A stretch of DNA of 33,847 nt, from the NCBI RefSeq assembly GCF_021404545.1, contig NZ_JAAWWD010000017.1, forward strand, positions 1 through 33,847. Direction: 5' to 3'. The notes below the pieces were generated by a model. That model saw only the letters and a program-made list of their open reading frames with translations. It did not search any database and was not told the DNA's origin. The translations under genes and the position numbers were made by a program. Positions 1-7,331 of the stretch are shown here, one piece after another (position 1 is the first letter of the stretch; every line of letters starts with the position of its first letter). Source of the stretch: Aestuariivita sp. Lineage in GTDB: Bacteria > Pseudomonadota > Alphaproteobacteria > Rhodobacterales > Rhodobacteraceae.

Positions 1-1
1 C

Positions 2-286
2 CCCCCCCCCCCAAACCCCCAGCCTTGGAAACCCCGCACGCGCGGGTCCCTGGCCCGGAAGGGGGCCGGCAACGCCACCCGATATCTCGGCCGGGCCATC
101 TGGCGACGGTGGAGCGGGTATCACCGACGAAGCCGTGTCGAAACCAAGATGCATTGTGTGGCGTTGCCGGGCCAGAGCCTCATGGCGCGGGACTTCGACC
201 GGCAGGTCGCGGAAATCCAAATCCGTGTTGCCGTTCTCAACAAGTACACAGTTCTTGGCATACCCATTACTGAGGTCGTAGGCTAA
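2..286 (+). CDS. IS5-family transposase, C-terminal part (partial at window edge)
   Basis: This is the C-terminal 94 residues of a DDE transposase, open at the window edge and ending at TAA 284-286. The frame reads R-Y-L-G-R-A-I-W-R-R-W-S-G-Y-H-R-R-S, then VETKM, then MARDFDRQVAE and a G-I-P-I-T-E tail. This is the standard ending of IS903-like transposases in Rhodobacteraceae, and the Glu of VETKM should be the last acidic residue of the DDE triad. A different frame over the same bases (from base 25) is a shadow. The first 25 codons match the family only loosely (for example PWKPRT), which may be sequencing error next to the C run. Confidence 0.8.
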   Translation, partial: PPPPNPQPWKPRTRGSLARKGAGNATRYLGRAIWRRWSGYHRRSRVETKMHCVALPGQSLMARDFDRQVAEIQIRVAVLNKYTVLGIPITEVVG

Positions 287-322
287 ATCCGTCCGGGGAA
301 AGGGGAAGTGCAGGCATGCCCC

Positions 323-340
323 GATTTGTGCAACAAAGCC
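323..340 (+). repeat. Putative right terminal inverted repeat of the IS5-family element
   Basis: GATTTGTGCAACAAAGCC lies 36 bases after the transposase stop. Its reverse complement begins GGCTTTGTTG, which I recall as typical of IS903-like left ends. The partner repeat is outside the window, so pairing cannot be checked here. Confidence 0.55.
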
Positions 341-424
341 TCTGTGACCCCTCTTTGCGCCTTGGACATTGGAGCGGAAGCGAATTCAACACTTATCGTT
401 GCGCCTGAACCAGAGATCGCCAAA

Positions 425-520
425 ACCTAAGGTTTGCACATCACAAAAACCTAAACGTTGCTCGACATGTATACCTAACTCATGTACAGCACTATAACCT
501 AAATGCTGAACGGAGCCGAG
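425..520 (+). repeat. Four direct repeats in exact 24-bp phase upstream of the Fic gene (candidate operator array)
   Basis: ACCTAA starts at 425, 449, 473 and 497, exactly 24 bases apart each time. Aligning the four 24-base units also shows TG at unit positions 11-12 and C at position 15 in all four copies, with partial agreement at 18-20. The array ends only five bases before the Fic start codon at 525. Repeat 1 sits in a small dyad, AAACC-TAA-GGTTT (423-435). TATAAC at 494-499, touching repeat 4, could be a -10 element, so a bound protein would block transcription. AbiEi-type antitoxins are known to autorepress by binding repeats, and the adjacent protein starts with such a domain, so autoregulation is my inference. 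Confidence 0.75.
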
Positions 521-524
521 CATT

Positions 525-2045
525 ATGCCGAGTGCCGCAGAGAAGCTTGCAAGCTCTTTGGAGGAGCTCAAGACCCTACAGTCTGATGGTGCGATTGCCA
601 TTCGCTCCAAAGACATCTCACGCACCCACCGTGAAAGGCTTCTGAAGGCGGGATTCCTGAAGGAAGTCATGAAGGGCTGGTACATCCCATCACGTCCCGA
701 TGAAATCGTCGGCGAAAGCACTGCATGGTACACATCGTACTGGGGGTTCTGCGCACAATATCTGTCGGATCGGTTTGGTGATGACTGGTCTCTGTCTCCT
801 GAACAGTCCCTCATCATGCACGCAGGAGATACATCGGTTCCAGCACAGCTTTTGGTAAGAGCGGTCAAGGGCGGAAACTCCAAGACCGATCTGCCTCACA
901 ACACGTCGCTCTTCGAAACGCGCGCGACGATTGCCTCGGATGAGACGCTCGAAATCGTCGATAGCTTACGCCTTTTTTCCGTCGAGGATGCCCTAATTCT
1001 CGTTCCTGAAGTCTTCTTCCAAAACCATCCGACAGAGGCACGAACAGTGCTTGCTATGATGCCGGATGCCTCACGGCTTCTTGGCAAGCTGTTGGACGGC
1101 GGGCACACGCGTGCGGCAGGCAGGCTTACGGGTGCTTTTAGAAGCATCGGATCCGACAAGGTCGCAGACGAGATTCTTGCCGCGATGACAGCTGCCTCGC
1201 ATGATGTGCGCGAGGTCAACCCCTTTGAGCAATCAATTCTTGTGCCAAACGCAGGGCGGATCACCTCACCCCATGTGCATCGTATCCGCTTGACATGGGA
1301 GAGCATGCGCGGCGATGTTATTGAGATCTTTCCAAAGGCCCAACCTATTGCCAACGACATAGAAGCCTATCTCAAACAGATCGACGAAATATATGCTACC
1401 GATGCGTATCATTCGCTCTCCATCGAGGGATATCGCGTCTCGCCGGAACTGATTGAGAAAGTGCGCTCGGGGACTTGGAACCCGGAAAAAGATGAGGGAG
1501 ACCGAGCGCTGAAAGACGCCCTTGCAGCGCGTGGATATTGGGAAGCTTTTCAGAGAGTGAAGGAGAGCATTAGGGCAGTTCTAGAAGGTGCTGACTCGGG
1601 CGAGGTTGTCGAGCGCGATCTGAGCGATTGGTATCGCAATCTATTCGCACCCTCAGTCACCGCTGGCATCCTTAAAGCCTCTCAGTTGGCGGGTTACCGA
1701 TCGTCACCTGTCTACATTCGGCAATCCCAGCATGTACCAATGAGCCCTGAGGCAGTTCGAGACTGCATGCCGGTTTTCTTCGAGCTGCTCAAAGCGGAAG
1801 ATAACCCGACTGTTCGGATCGTCCTTGGACACTTCATCTTCGTATTTGTCCATCCGTTCCTGGACGGGAATGGTCGCATAGCGCGCTTCTTGATGAACGT
1901 CATGATGGCTGCAGCAGGCCAACCGTGGACGGTCATCAAGCTCGAACAGCGCGGCGCATACATGACCGCGTTAGAGACAGCGAGTGTGAAGGGAGACATT
2001 CGTCCGTTTGCAGCCTTTTTAGCCGAGACGAGGGCAGCACAATGA
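525..2045 (+). CDS. Fic-family protein with N-terminal AbiEi-like winged-helix domain
   Basis: This 506-residue protein is expected to transfer AMP or another nucleotide moiety to a target protein. The C-terminal Fic domain carries a complete active-site loop HPFLDGNGRIAR (residues 443-454), with catalytic His443 and a flap-like segment near 393-405. Residues 297-302 (SLSIEG) fit the (S/T)xxxE(G/N) inhibitory motif, so Glu301 may self-inhibit the enzyme as in class II Fic proteins. The first 60 or so residues (IRSKDISRTHRERLLKAGFL, then GWY) resemble the winged helix of AbiEi antitoxins and transcriptional regulators. Start 525 follows the 24-bp repeat array directly. A TIR-domain pseudogene begins 28 bases downstream. 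DNA-binding regulator, inhibitory helix and toxin-type enzyme thus sit in one chain. Fic is certain; the AbiEi assignment is likely. Confidence 0.85.
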   Translation: MPSAAEKLASSLEELKTLQSDGAIAIRSKDISRTHRERLLKAGFLKEVMKGWYIPSRPDEIVGESTAWYTSYWGFCAQYLSDRFGDDWSLSPEQSLIMHAGDTSVPAQLLVRAVKGGNSKTDLPHNTSLFETRATIASDETLEIVDSLRLFSVEDALILVPEVFFQNHPTEARTVLAMMPDASRLLGKLLDGGHTRAAGRLTGAFRSIGSDKVADEILAAMTAASHDVREVNPFEQSILVPNAGRITSPHVHRIRLTWESMRGDVIEIFPKAQPIANDIEAYLKQIDEIYATDAYHSLSIEGYRVSPELIEKVRSGTWNPEKDEGDRALKDALAARGYWEAFQRVKESIRAVLEGADSGEVVERDLSDWYRNLFAPSVTAGILKASQLAGYRSSPVYIRQSQHVPMSPEAVRDCMPVFFELLKAEDNPTVRIVLGHFIFVFVHPFLDGNGRIARFLMNVMMAAAGQPWTVIKLEQRGAYMTALETASVKGDIRPFAAFLAETRAAQ

Positions 2046-2073
2046 TAGACAAATATGTGAGAGCACCAGCGGT

Positions 2074-2757
2074 ATGAACATCGGCGCAACGCCAAAAAGA
2101 ACGAAGCTGTTCATCTCGAAAGCGACGCCCGGAGACGACTAGTTCGCGCTCTGGATCGCTCCGCGCCTTGAGGCGGCAGGCTATGAGGTATTCGCAGATA
2201 TTTTGGAACTGGATACCGGCGACCCCTGGCGAACTAAGCTGACAACGACTCTCCAGGACGAAGCTGTGAAGATGTTGCTGTGCTGCAGTAATGAAACTTT
2301 GAAACGAAAGGGTGTTCTTCAGGAGATTGGCATCGCAACGGATCTCATGAACCGACTGCCAGATCCGAACTTTATCTTCCCATTGCGTCTGCGAGACTAC
2401 CAACCCGTTTTCGGGATCGTCGATCTGCAGTACATCAATTTTGAAAAGGGATGGGCTGTTGGGTTGCAGCAGCTCCTGAAGTCGCTGGAGAGGCAAAACG
2501 TACCGCGATTGCGCGAGCCGGTTATTCAGCCGGAATGGGCGGCCTATCATCGCAGGCGATCCATTAACCTTCTCAACAAACCTGACACGCTGACCTCAAA
2601 CTGGCTTCGTATTCTATCGGTGCCAGAGGTTCTCAACCATGTGGTGCCAACCGATGCGGTCAATCGGACCGCGCTCAAAGCGTCTGCAGACACTATTGAC
2701 TATCCGCTTATTCCTCATGGTGAAGGTGTCCGTCGTCAGGGTTTTTGGGACCAATAG
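2074..2757 (+). pseudogene. TIR-domain protein gene interrupted by an in-frame TAG
   Basis: Read from ATG 2074, the frame begins with KLFISKATPGDD and then meets TAG at 2140-2142. It continues without a shift as FALWIAPRLEAAGYEVFADI and LDTGDPWRTKL. This is the beta-A to alpha-C part of a bacterial TIR domain, a family that often acts as NAD-degrading effectors in antiphage defence. Family members I recall have Glu at the stop position (GAG), so one G-to-T change could explain the break. An internal ATG at 2203 could give a 184-residue product, but it would lack the first strand of the fold and probably NAD binding. The C-terminus (QGFWDQ) may also be shortened, because IS3-like sequence begins soon after. 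Spacing of 28 bases suggests co-transcription with the Fic gene. Confidence 0.75.
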
Positions 2758-2800
2758 TGGCCTGAAGTAAGAGAGCGTTTGGCTCATCTTGTTGGTTTGA

Positions 2801-2950
2801 TTATGCGGCGTGCTGGCGGTGATGCAAGCGTCGCGCCTCGAGTGTCTTTCGTTTGATCCTTTTGCGTTGTCGTAGAATGGCTTTGTCCCGGCCGAAGTAG
2901 ACGTCGGCAGGTGTGACGTTGTTGCGGCTCTCGTGATAACGCTGGTGCCA
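2801..2950 (-). pseudogene. IS3-family transposase OrfB, C-terminal remnant
   Basis: The minus strand reads WHQRYHES, NNVTPADVYFGRDKAIL and RRLHH, ending at a TAA (2801-2803). This is the characteristic end of the rve-type integrase of one IS3 group. Upstream of codon W (about 2950) the similarity stops abruptly, so about 250 residues including the DDE residues are missing. The matching OrfA remnant of the same IS type lies at 5186-5477 in the same orientation, with unrelated decayed genes in between. Confidence 0.7.
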
Positions 2951-2983
2951 TACCCGCCGACTTCCGTTTCCTGGTCGCGGTCG

Positions 2984-3496
2984 TCATGATGCGATCCCGT
3001 ATAGCCGGAAGGTTGGCCGCCCGGTCAGCTCGCGCGCGACCCCTAGGTCAACCAACCGGTCGCAGAACCTCCGTGCGGCGCGATCGGTCATGGCGACCGA
3101 GGTGCCGCGAATGCGCGGCGACAACATCGAAGCCGGTGACACTGCATCCTCGGTCAGGAACAGCTCGAACGCAGCGTCCGACCCTTTGGCCCGCAGCTTC
3201 GGCGCCACGGCGCGAAGCGCTTCCGCGCGACGGGCAAGGTCCTGCGCCAGCCGGATCACAGCGTCGAAGGACTCGAGCATCCGTACTTGGACTGCCAACT
3301 CTGCCCCCTGCTGTTCTGTGGTCAGGTTTCGCAGCGCCGTCTTTTTAAGCCGCTGCGCAGTCACCGGCAGCACGGTTTTCCAATTCAGCGACCTCGCCAG
3401 GACGATGTCCGAGAGCAGGCAGGCGACCCGTTCCGCCCGGTCGTCTACGTCGAGAACGGCGCGAAAGACTACAACGCAACATCCGTCACACTCCGC
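2984..3496 (-). pseudogene. DUF1403-family protein, C-terminal remnant
   Basis: The readable part is about 170 codons ending at TGA (2984-2986). It contains ARRAEALRAVAPKLRAKGSD, LFLTEDAV, SPRIRG, TDRAARRFCDRL and a TGRPTFRLYGI tail, which I recognise as the C-terminal half of DUF1403 proteins found on Rhodobacteraceae plasmids and accessory regions; no function is known to me. The frame is open upstream of the GTG at 3373 (RAVLDVDDRAERVACLL) until TGA at 3497-3499, beyond which no N-terminal half was found. The stop lies only 33 bases from the IS3 remnant, so insertion or deletion at the IS probably trimmed the locus. Bases 3500-3626 upstream hold nothing I recognise. Confidence 0.6.
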
Positions 3497-3626
3497 TCAA
3501 GATCAAGGCTGCTTGCCTCAACCGAGGCCTGCAGCATGAGGGTGAGATCGCTGTCGAACCGGGAGCAGATCGACGGTGACCCGGACAACCCGGCAAAGCC
3601 CGATCATGGTCCATGCTTCCGAGACA

Positions 3627-5115
3627 TTAGAGTGAGTTGACCGTCACGTCCGAACTCCGGGGCTGCCCAACACCCAGTACCGCTGCGAAAGCCTGTATCC
3701 GTTCGGCCAACGCCGCGGACGAGAATGCTGCCACGCAGTAACGGTCCGGGCGAACCAGCAAGACCTGGCCGCGGTGGGTGCGCAGTGGCTTGCCCAATAG
3801 CGTGTCCAGTTTATCAATAATCCCGCCGGTCTTTACGTCTGATTGTGCAATCAACTCGCCAACCAGAGATCCTTCAAAGAGCTGGGAGTGCAGGTCAGCG
3901 AACAGACCCTTGTCACACCGTGGGCGGGGCTTGAACTTTGTCTTCAGCAGATAATCCTGCACGCCGGGAAACGGCACCAATGACGTCATCAGATGGTTCC
4001 GAAATGCACGTTGTTCCGATGCAAGCGGCATAGTGATCTCACCCATCACGACAGCAAGCTGAATCATTGCCCAGGCGGGGCCGCGACGCTCGTCGAAATA
4101 GCTGTCGAGAATATCATCCGACGCTCCGCCATTCAGGAGTGCGGTCAGGTTCCACGCCAGATTACTGGCATCACACAAACCAGCGTTCATGCCTTGGCCG
4201 GCAAAGGGCGGTGTCAGATGTGCGACGTCACCTGCCAAGAGGATACGCCGATCCGGAACTGATCAGCGATCCGGGCGTGAAAGGTATAGATCGTCGTGCG
4301 TATGATATCGTCTTGCGTGATCTCCCGGTAAGGCCGCAGCAGCCGTTGCACGACATCGAAGTCCAACATCTCTTCATGCGTTTCACCCGGCAGCAACATG
4401 AACTCGCACCTCCGCCCGCCATCCGGTGCCGGAACTGAGACATGGAGGCGCTTTTCAGAGCAGATGAATCTCGTGTGTTGGGCGCGGTTCGGATCATTCG
4501 ATGTATCAATGACAATCCGGTCCTGAGCATCGGTTGATCCGGTCATCTCTATACCCGGGCTTTCGCGGATTGGGCTGCGCCCCCCGTCGGCCGCCACGAC
4601 ATACTGGGCGATGATCTGATCTGCGTCGCCATCCTGTCCGCGCAAGGAGACACATGCGCCTTACCCGGTCTGTTCGACCTCCGTCACTTCGCTGTCAAAG
4701 TATACCGTGCACAGATCGGTCCGGCTGATCCGGCGCGGAAACATGGCTCCCGCCTCTGGAGATCGCGCGGCACCTGCACATGCGCCGCATCCCTTGCCGC
4801 TTCGCGCGACGGCGATCTCTGGCCCTACCGTCTCCTCGGCGCGATCGTTCCCGATTTCGATGCCATACTCGCCAATGAGACCGCATTTCCATTCTCGCTG
4901 AAGCACCCCATCCTACCCCTGCACATCCATCCCACGCCGCTGGCAGGCGCGGCGATCATCGACAGCGCAGGACCCGCAATGCAGAAGCATGCTGCAAGGG
5001 CACATGATGGGAAACAACAAGAACCGATTTGCCATGGCGACCGACCATATGATCTCTCCAATCCTCCAGTGGGGGCCGCCCCGACAAATGCAGCTACTAT
5101 GAAATCAGGGATCAC
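3627..5115 (-). pseudogene. Decayed FAD-dependent aromatic hydroxylase (MhpA-like)
   Basis: Pieces of a class A flavoprotein monooxygenase follow in order on the minus strand. An FAD-binding start (VGAAPTG near 5085, then GRHGKSVLVV in another frame near 5040) is followed by VYFDSEVTEVEQTG (about 4665-4705). The DG-type motif VVAADGGRSPIRE lies near 4575-4620, and GDVAHLTPPFAGQGMNAG, which contacts FAD ribityl phosphate, near 4185-4235. An in-frame TAA sits at 4661-4663. One missing base near 4245-4248 separates FRIG from ILLAGD. The 5' third is scrambled over several frames. Total span (about 490 codons) fits the family's usual 500-560 residues. The relatives hydroxylate phenolic acids using NAD(P)H. 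The number of lesions argues for true decay rather than sequencing error. Confidence 0.7.
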
Positions 5116-5185
5116 AGATTCTCAATCTCAAAGTGCCAAAGCTTTCAAAATCACCGCATTCTTGCATTCTAGTGCTAAGCGACAT

Positions 5186-5477
5186 CTCGGATCGTAGTTC
5201 CTTAGCCTCGGGTGTCGTTGCCTGCCGGGCTGTGTCCCCCGCCAGTCGGCTCTTCCCTGCTTTGATGAATTCTTTTGACCAGGAGCAATACAAGCTCTCG
5301 ACTATGCCCTCTCGACGGCAAAGCGCGGCAATGCTCTCCTCACCGCGTAGACCGGCCGGGATGATCCGATTTTCTCCTCGCCCGAGTAATGTTTGCGTGT
5401 CCTACGCTTGGTGCCCCTGACCAGCTTATCAGCGGCGTCCTTCGAAGCTCCGGACCCTTGTTCATCTTCGCTCCATA
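5186..5477 (-). pseudogene. IS3-family transposase OrfA remnant
   Basis: The minus strand encodes GASKDAADKLVRGTKRRTRKHY and SGEEKI, then after a one-base shift near 5365 GLRGEESIAALCRREGI, SWSKEFIKAGKSRLAGDTAR and EAKELRSE. This is the N-terminal and HTH part of the small OrfA protein that is fused by frameshifting to OrfB in IS3 elements. Similarity ends near 5186, where the leucine-zipper part should begin. A second irregularity near the presumed start (ATGGAGCG in place of ATGAGCG, about 5473-5480) suggests an extra base. The OrfB tail of the same IS type is at 2801-2950. Confidence 0.65.
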
Positions 5478-5849
5478 CTGGCTTCGATGAACCAGAAATC
5501 CTCAGTTGCTAAGACTTCCAAATCTGTCCGGCAGGCGCTGACGTCCGAGACAGATCGACCTAGGGGCCCGGTTTTGGAGGGCAAGGGCAACCGACGGGCC
5601 CACCGGTACAAAGAAGATCGGGCGGCAGGTGATCCAGTTCCGGAGCGCGTCTCCGACGACATTGGTTGGTGTCGGCCAAAAGACAGGCGCTGTTTTTCAA
5701 GCGCTGCGCTATGTGAACAAGGATCGCGTGAACGATCTGGTGATTGAAAAGATCACCCGCGTATGGATTCCAGGGACCGAACGCAGCGCGCGGCGCAGAT
5801 GCCAGAAAGACATGGCAAGAGCTCAATCCGTGACGATCAAGCGCAGGAT
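5478..5849 (+). other. Intergenic stretch with no recognised gene
   Basis: This stretch of about 370 bases lies between the OrfA remnant and the end of gabD. A plus-strand frame (5629-5889, including ALRYVNKDRVNDLVIEKITR) reads into the 3' end of gabD. It matches nothing I know and has no convincing ribosome-binding site. I regard the area as decayed sequence at the edge of the IS scrap. No clear terminator for the gabD operon was seen. Confidence 0.4.
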
Positions 5850-7331
5850 TTACACCGCGCCGATACAGACGTACTTCATTTCCAGATAGTCATCGACACC
5901 GTATTGAGATCCTTCGCGCCCCTGACCCGATTGCTTGATCCCGCCAAACGGCGCCACTTCCGTGGAAATCAGGCCGGTGTTCACCCCAACCATGCCGTAT
6001 TCCAAAGCCTCGGCAACGCGCCAGACCTTTGTCAGATCATTGGCGTAGAAATATGAGGCGAGCCCAAAGATCGTGTCATTGGCCTGCTCGATCACATCTT
6101 CGACGGTGTCGAACCTGAACAGCGGCGCAACCGGGCCAAAGGTTTCTTGGGTCGCGACCGCCATATCCCGGGTCACATTGGTCAGAACCGTTGGTTCAAA
6201 GAAGGTGCCGCCCAGATCGTGCCGCCCGCCGCCGATGGCCACACCGGCGCCTTTCGCCACCGCATCGGACACGTGGTATTCAACCTTGGCCAAGGCCGCG
6301 TCGCTGATCAGGGGCCCCGCCCCGACGCCGTCCGAAAACCCGTCGCCGACCTGCAGATTTGCAACCGCCGCCGAGAGTTTCTTGGCGAAGGCGTCGTAGA
6401 CGCCAGCCTGCACATAGATGCGATTGGCACAGACGCAGGTCTGACCATTGTTGCGATATTTCGAGATCATCGCGCCTTCGACGGCGGCGTCCAGATCGGC
6501 ATCATCAAACACGATGAAGGGCGCATTGCCGCCCAATTCCATCGAGGTTTTCATCACCTGATCTGCGGATTGGCGCATGAGGATACGGCCCACTTCGGTT
6601 GAGCCTGTAAAGGTCAGTTTGCGCACTTTGTCATTGGCACAGAATTCCTGGCCCAGGGCTGAGCTGGCCTGGGACGGGATCACGCTCAGCAGCCCTTTGG
6701 GCAGACCGGCCCGCTCGGCCAAAACCGCCATGGCCAGCGCCGAAAGCGGCGTTTCCGCCGCCGGTTTGGCCACAAAGGCGCAGCCGACAGCCAGCGCAGG
6801 CCCGACCTTGCGCGCGATCATAGCGTTGGGGAAATTCCAGGGCGTAATCGACGCCACAACCCCGACGGGCTGTTTCAGCACCATGATGCGTTTGTCGGGC
6901 TGGTGGCCGGGGATGATGTCGCCATAGATGCGCTTTGCCTCTTCGGCAAACCACTCGATGAAGCTGGCTCCATAGAGGATCTCGCCTTTGGCTTCGGCCA
7001 GAGGTTTGCCCATTTCCGCAGTCAGGATCGCGGCCAGATCGTCCGAATTGGCGACCATCAGGTCAAACCAGGTGCGCAGGATTGCGGCGCGGTCCTTGCC
7101 GGTGCGCGCGGCCCAGTCCTTTTGCGCGACAAAGGCGGCGTCGATGGCCTGTCGCGTTTCAACCACGCCCATATCCGGCAGGGTTGCCACAACATCCCCA
7201 CGGGCCGGATTGATCACGTCAAACGAGGCGCCATCGGCGGCGCAGGATTGCCATTCGCCAGCGATAAACCCGGCGGGTGCCAGCAGTGACGGGTCGGACA
7301 AGGCGACCGGGACGGATCCTGCGCAAGTCAT
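5850..7331 (-). CDS. gabD: NAD(P)-dependent succinate-semialdehyde dehydrogenase
   Basis: The 493-residue protein oxidises succinate semialdehyde (or a close semialdehyde) to the dicarboxylate in the cytoplasm. Aldehyde dehydrogenase landmarks are complete: PWNFPNAM at 164-171, FTGSTEVG at 241-248, Glu265 in MELGGNAPF, catalytic Cys299 in NNGQTCVCANR, and the C-terminal FGGIKQSGQGREG. The latter two are typical of the GabD branch. The start ATG at 7331 overlaps the stop of gabT as ATGA, so the two are translationally coupled; the frame is open upstream to 7664 but that part is gabT read out of frame. It is the last gene of the five-gene minus operon. Family assignment is firm; the true substrate depends on what GabT delivers. 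Confidence 0.92.
   Translation of the reverse strand: MTCAGSVPVALSDPSLLAPAGFIAGEWQSCAADGASFDVINPARGDVVATLPDMGVVETRQAIDAAFVAQKDWAARTGKDRAAILRTWFDLMVANSDDLAAILTAEMGKPLAEAKGEILYGASFIEWFAEEAKRIYGDIIPGHQPDKRIMVLKQPVGVVASITPWNFPNAMIARKVGPALAVGCAFVAKPAAETPLSALAMAVLAERAGLPKGLLSVIPSQASSALGQEFCANDKVRKLTFTGSTEVGRILMRQSADQVMKTSMELGGNAPFIVFDDADLDAAVEGAMISKYRNNGQTCVCANRIYVQAGVYDAFAKKLSAAVANLQVGDGFSDGVGAGPLISDAALAKVEYHVSDAVAKGAGVAIGGGRHDLGGTFFEPTVLTNVTRDMAVATQETFGPVAPLFRFDTVEDVIEQANDTIFGLASYFYANDLTKVWRVAEALEYGMVGVNTGLISTEVAPFGGIKQSGQGREGSQYGVDDYLEMKYVCIGAV

Larger units (their letters stand above)
1..340 (+). mobile_element. Right end of an IS5-family (IS903-like) insertion sequence
   Basis: The segment holds the 3' part of a transposase followed by about 54 non-coding bases that end in GATTTGTGCAACAAAGCC (323-340). 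From memory, IS903-like elements of the IS5 family have mirror-image left ends of the GGCTTTGTTG type, so base 340 is the likely outer end. The left end lies outside the window. The first dozen bases are nearly pure C and the first codons fit the family poorly, so the edge itself may be low-quality sequence. Confidence 0.7.

Noticed and set aside
425-520. The 24-bp repeats as a CRISPR array or replication iterons
   Set aside because: Only six bases plus a few positions are conserved per unit, there are no repeat-spacer blocks of CRISPR size, and no Rep gene is adjacent. The link to an AbiEi-like domain fits an operator better.
5629-5889. Small plus-strand gene before gabD
   Set aside because: No family resemblance, it runs into the 3' end of gabD, and there is no good ribosome-binding site.
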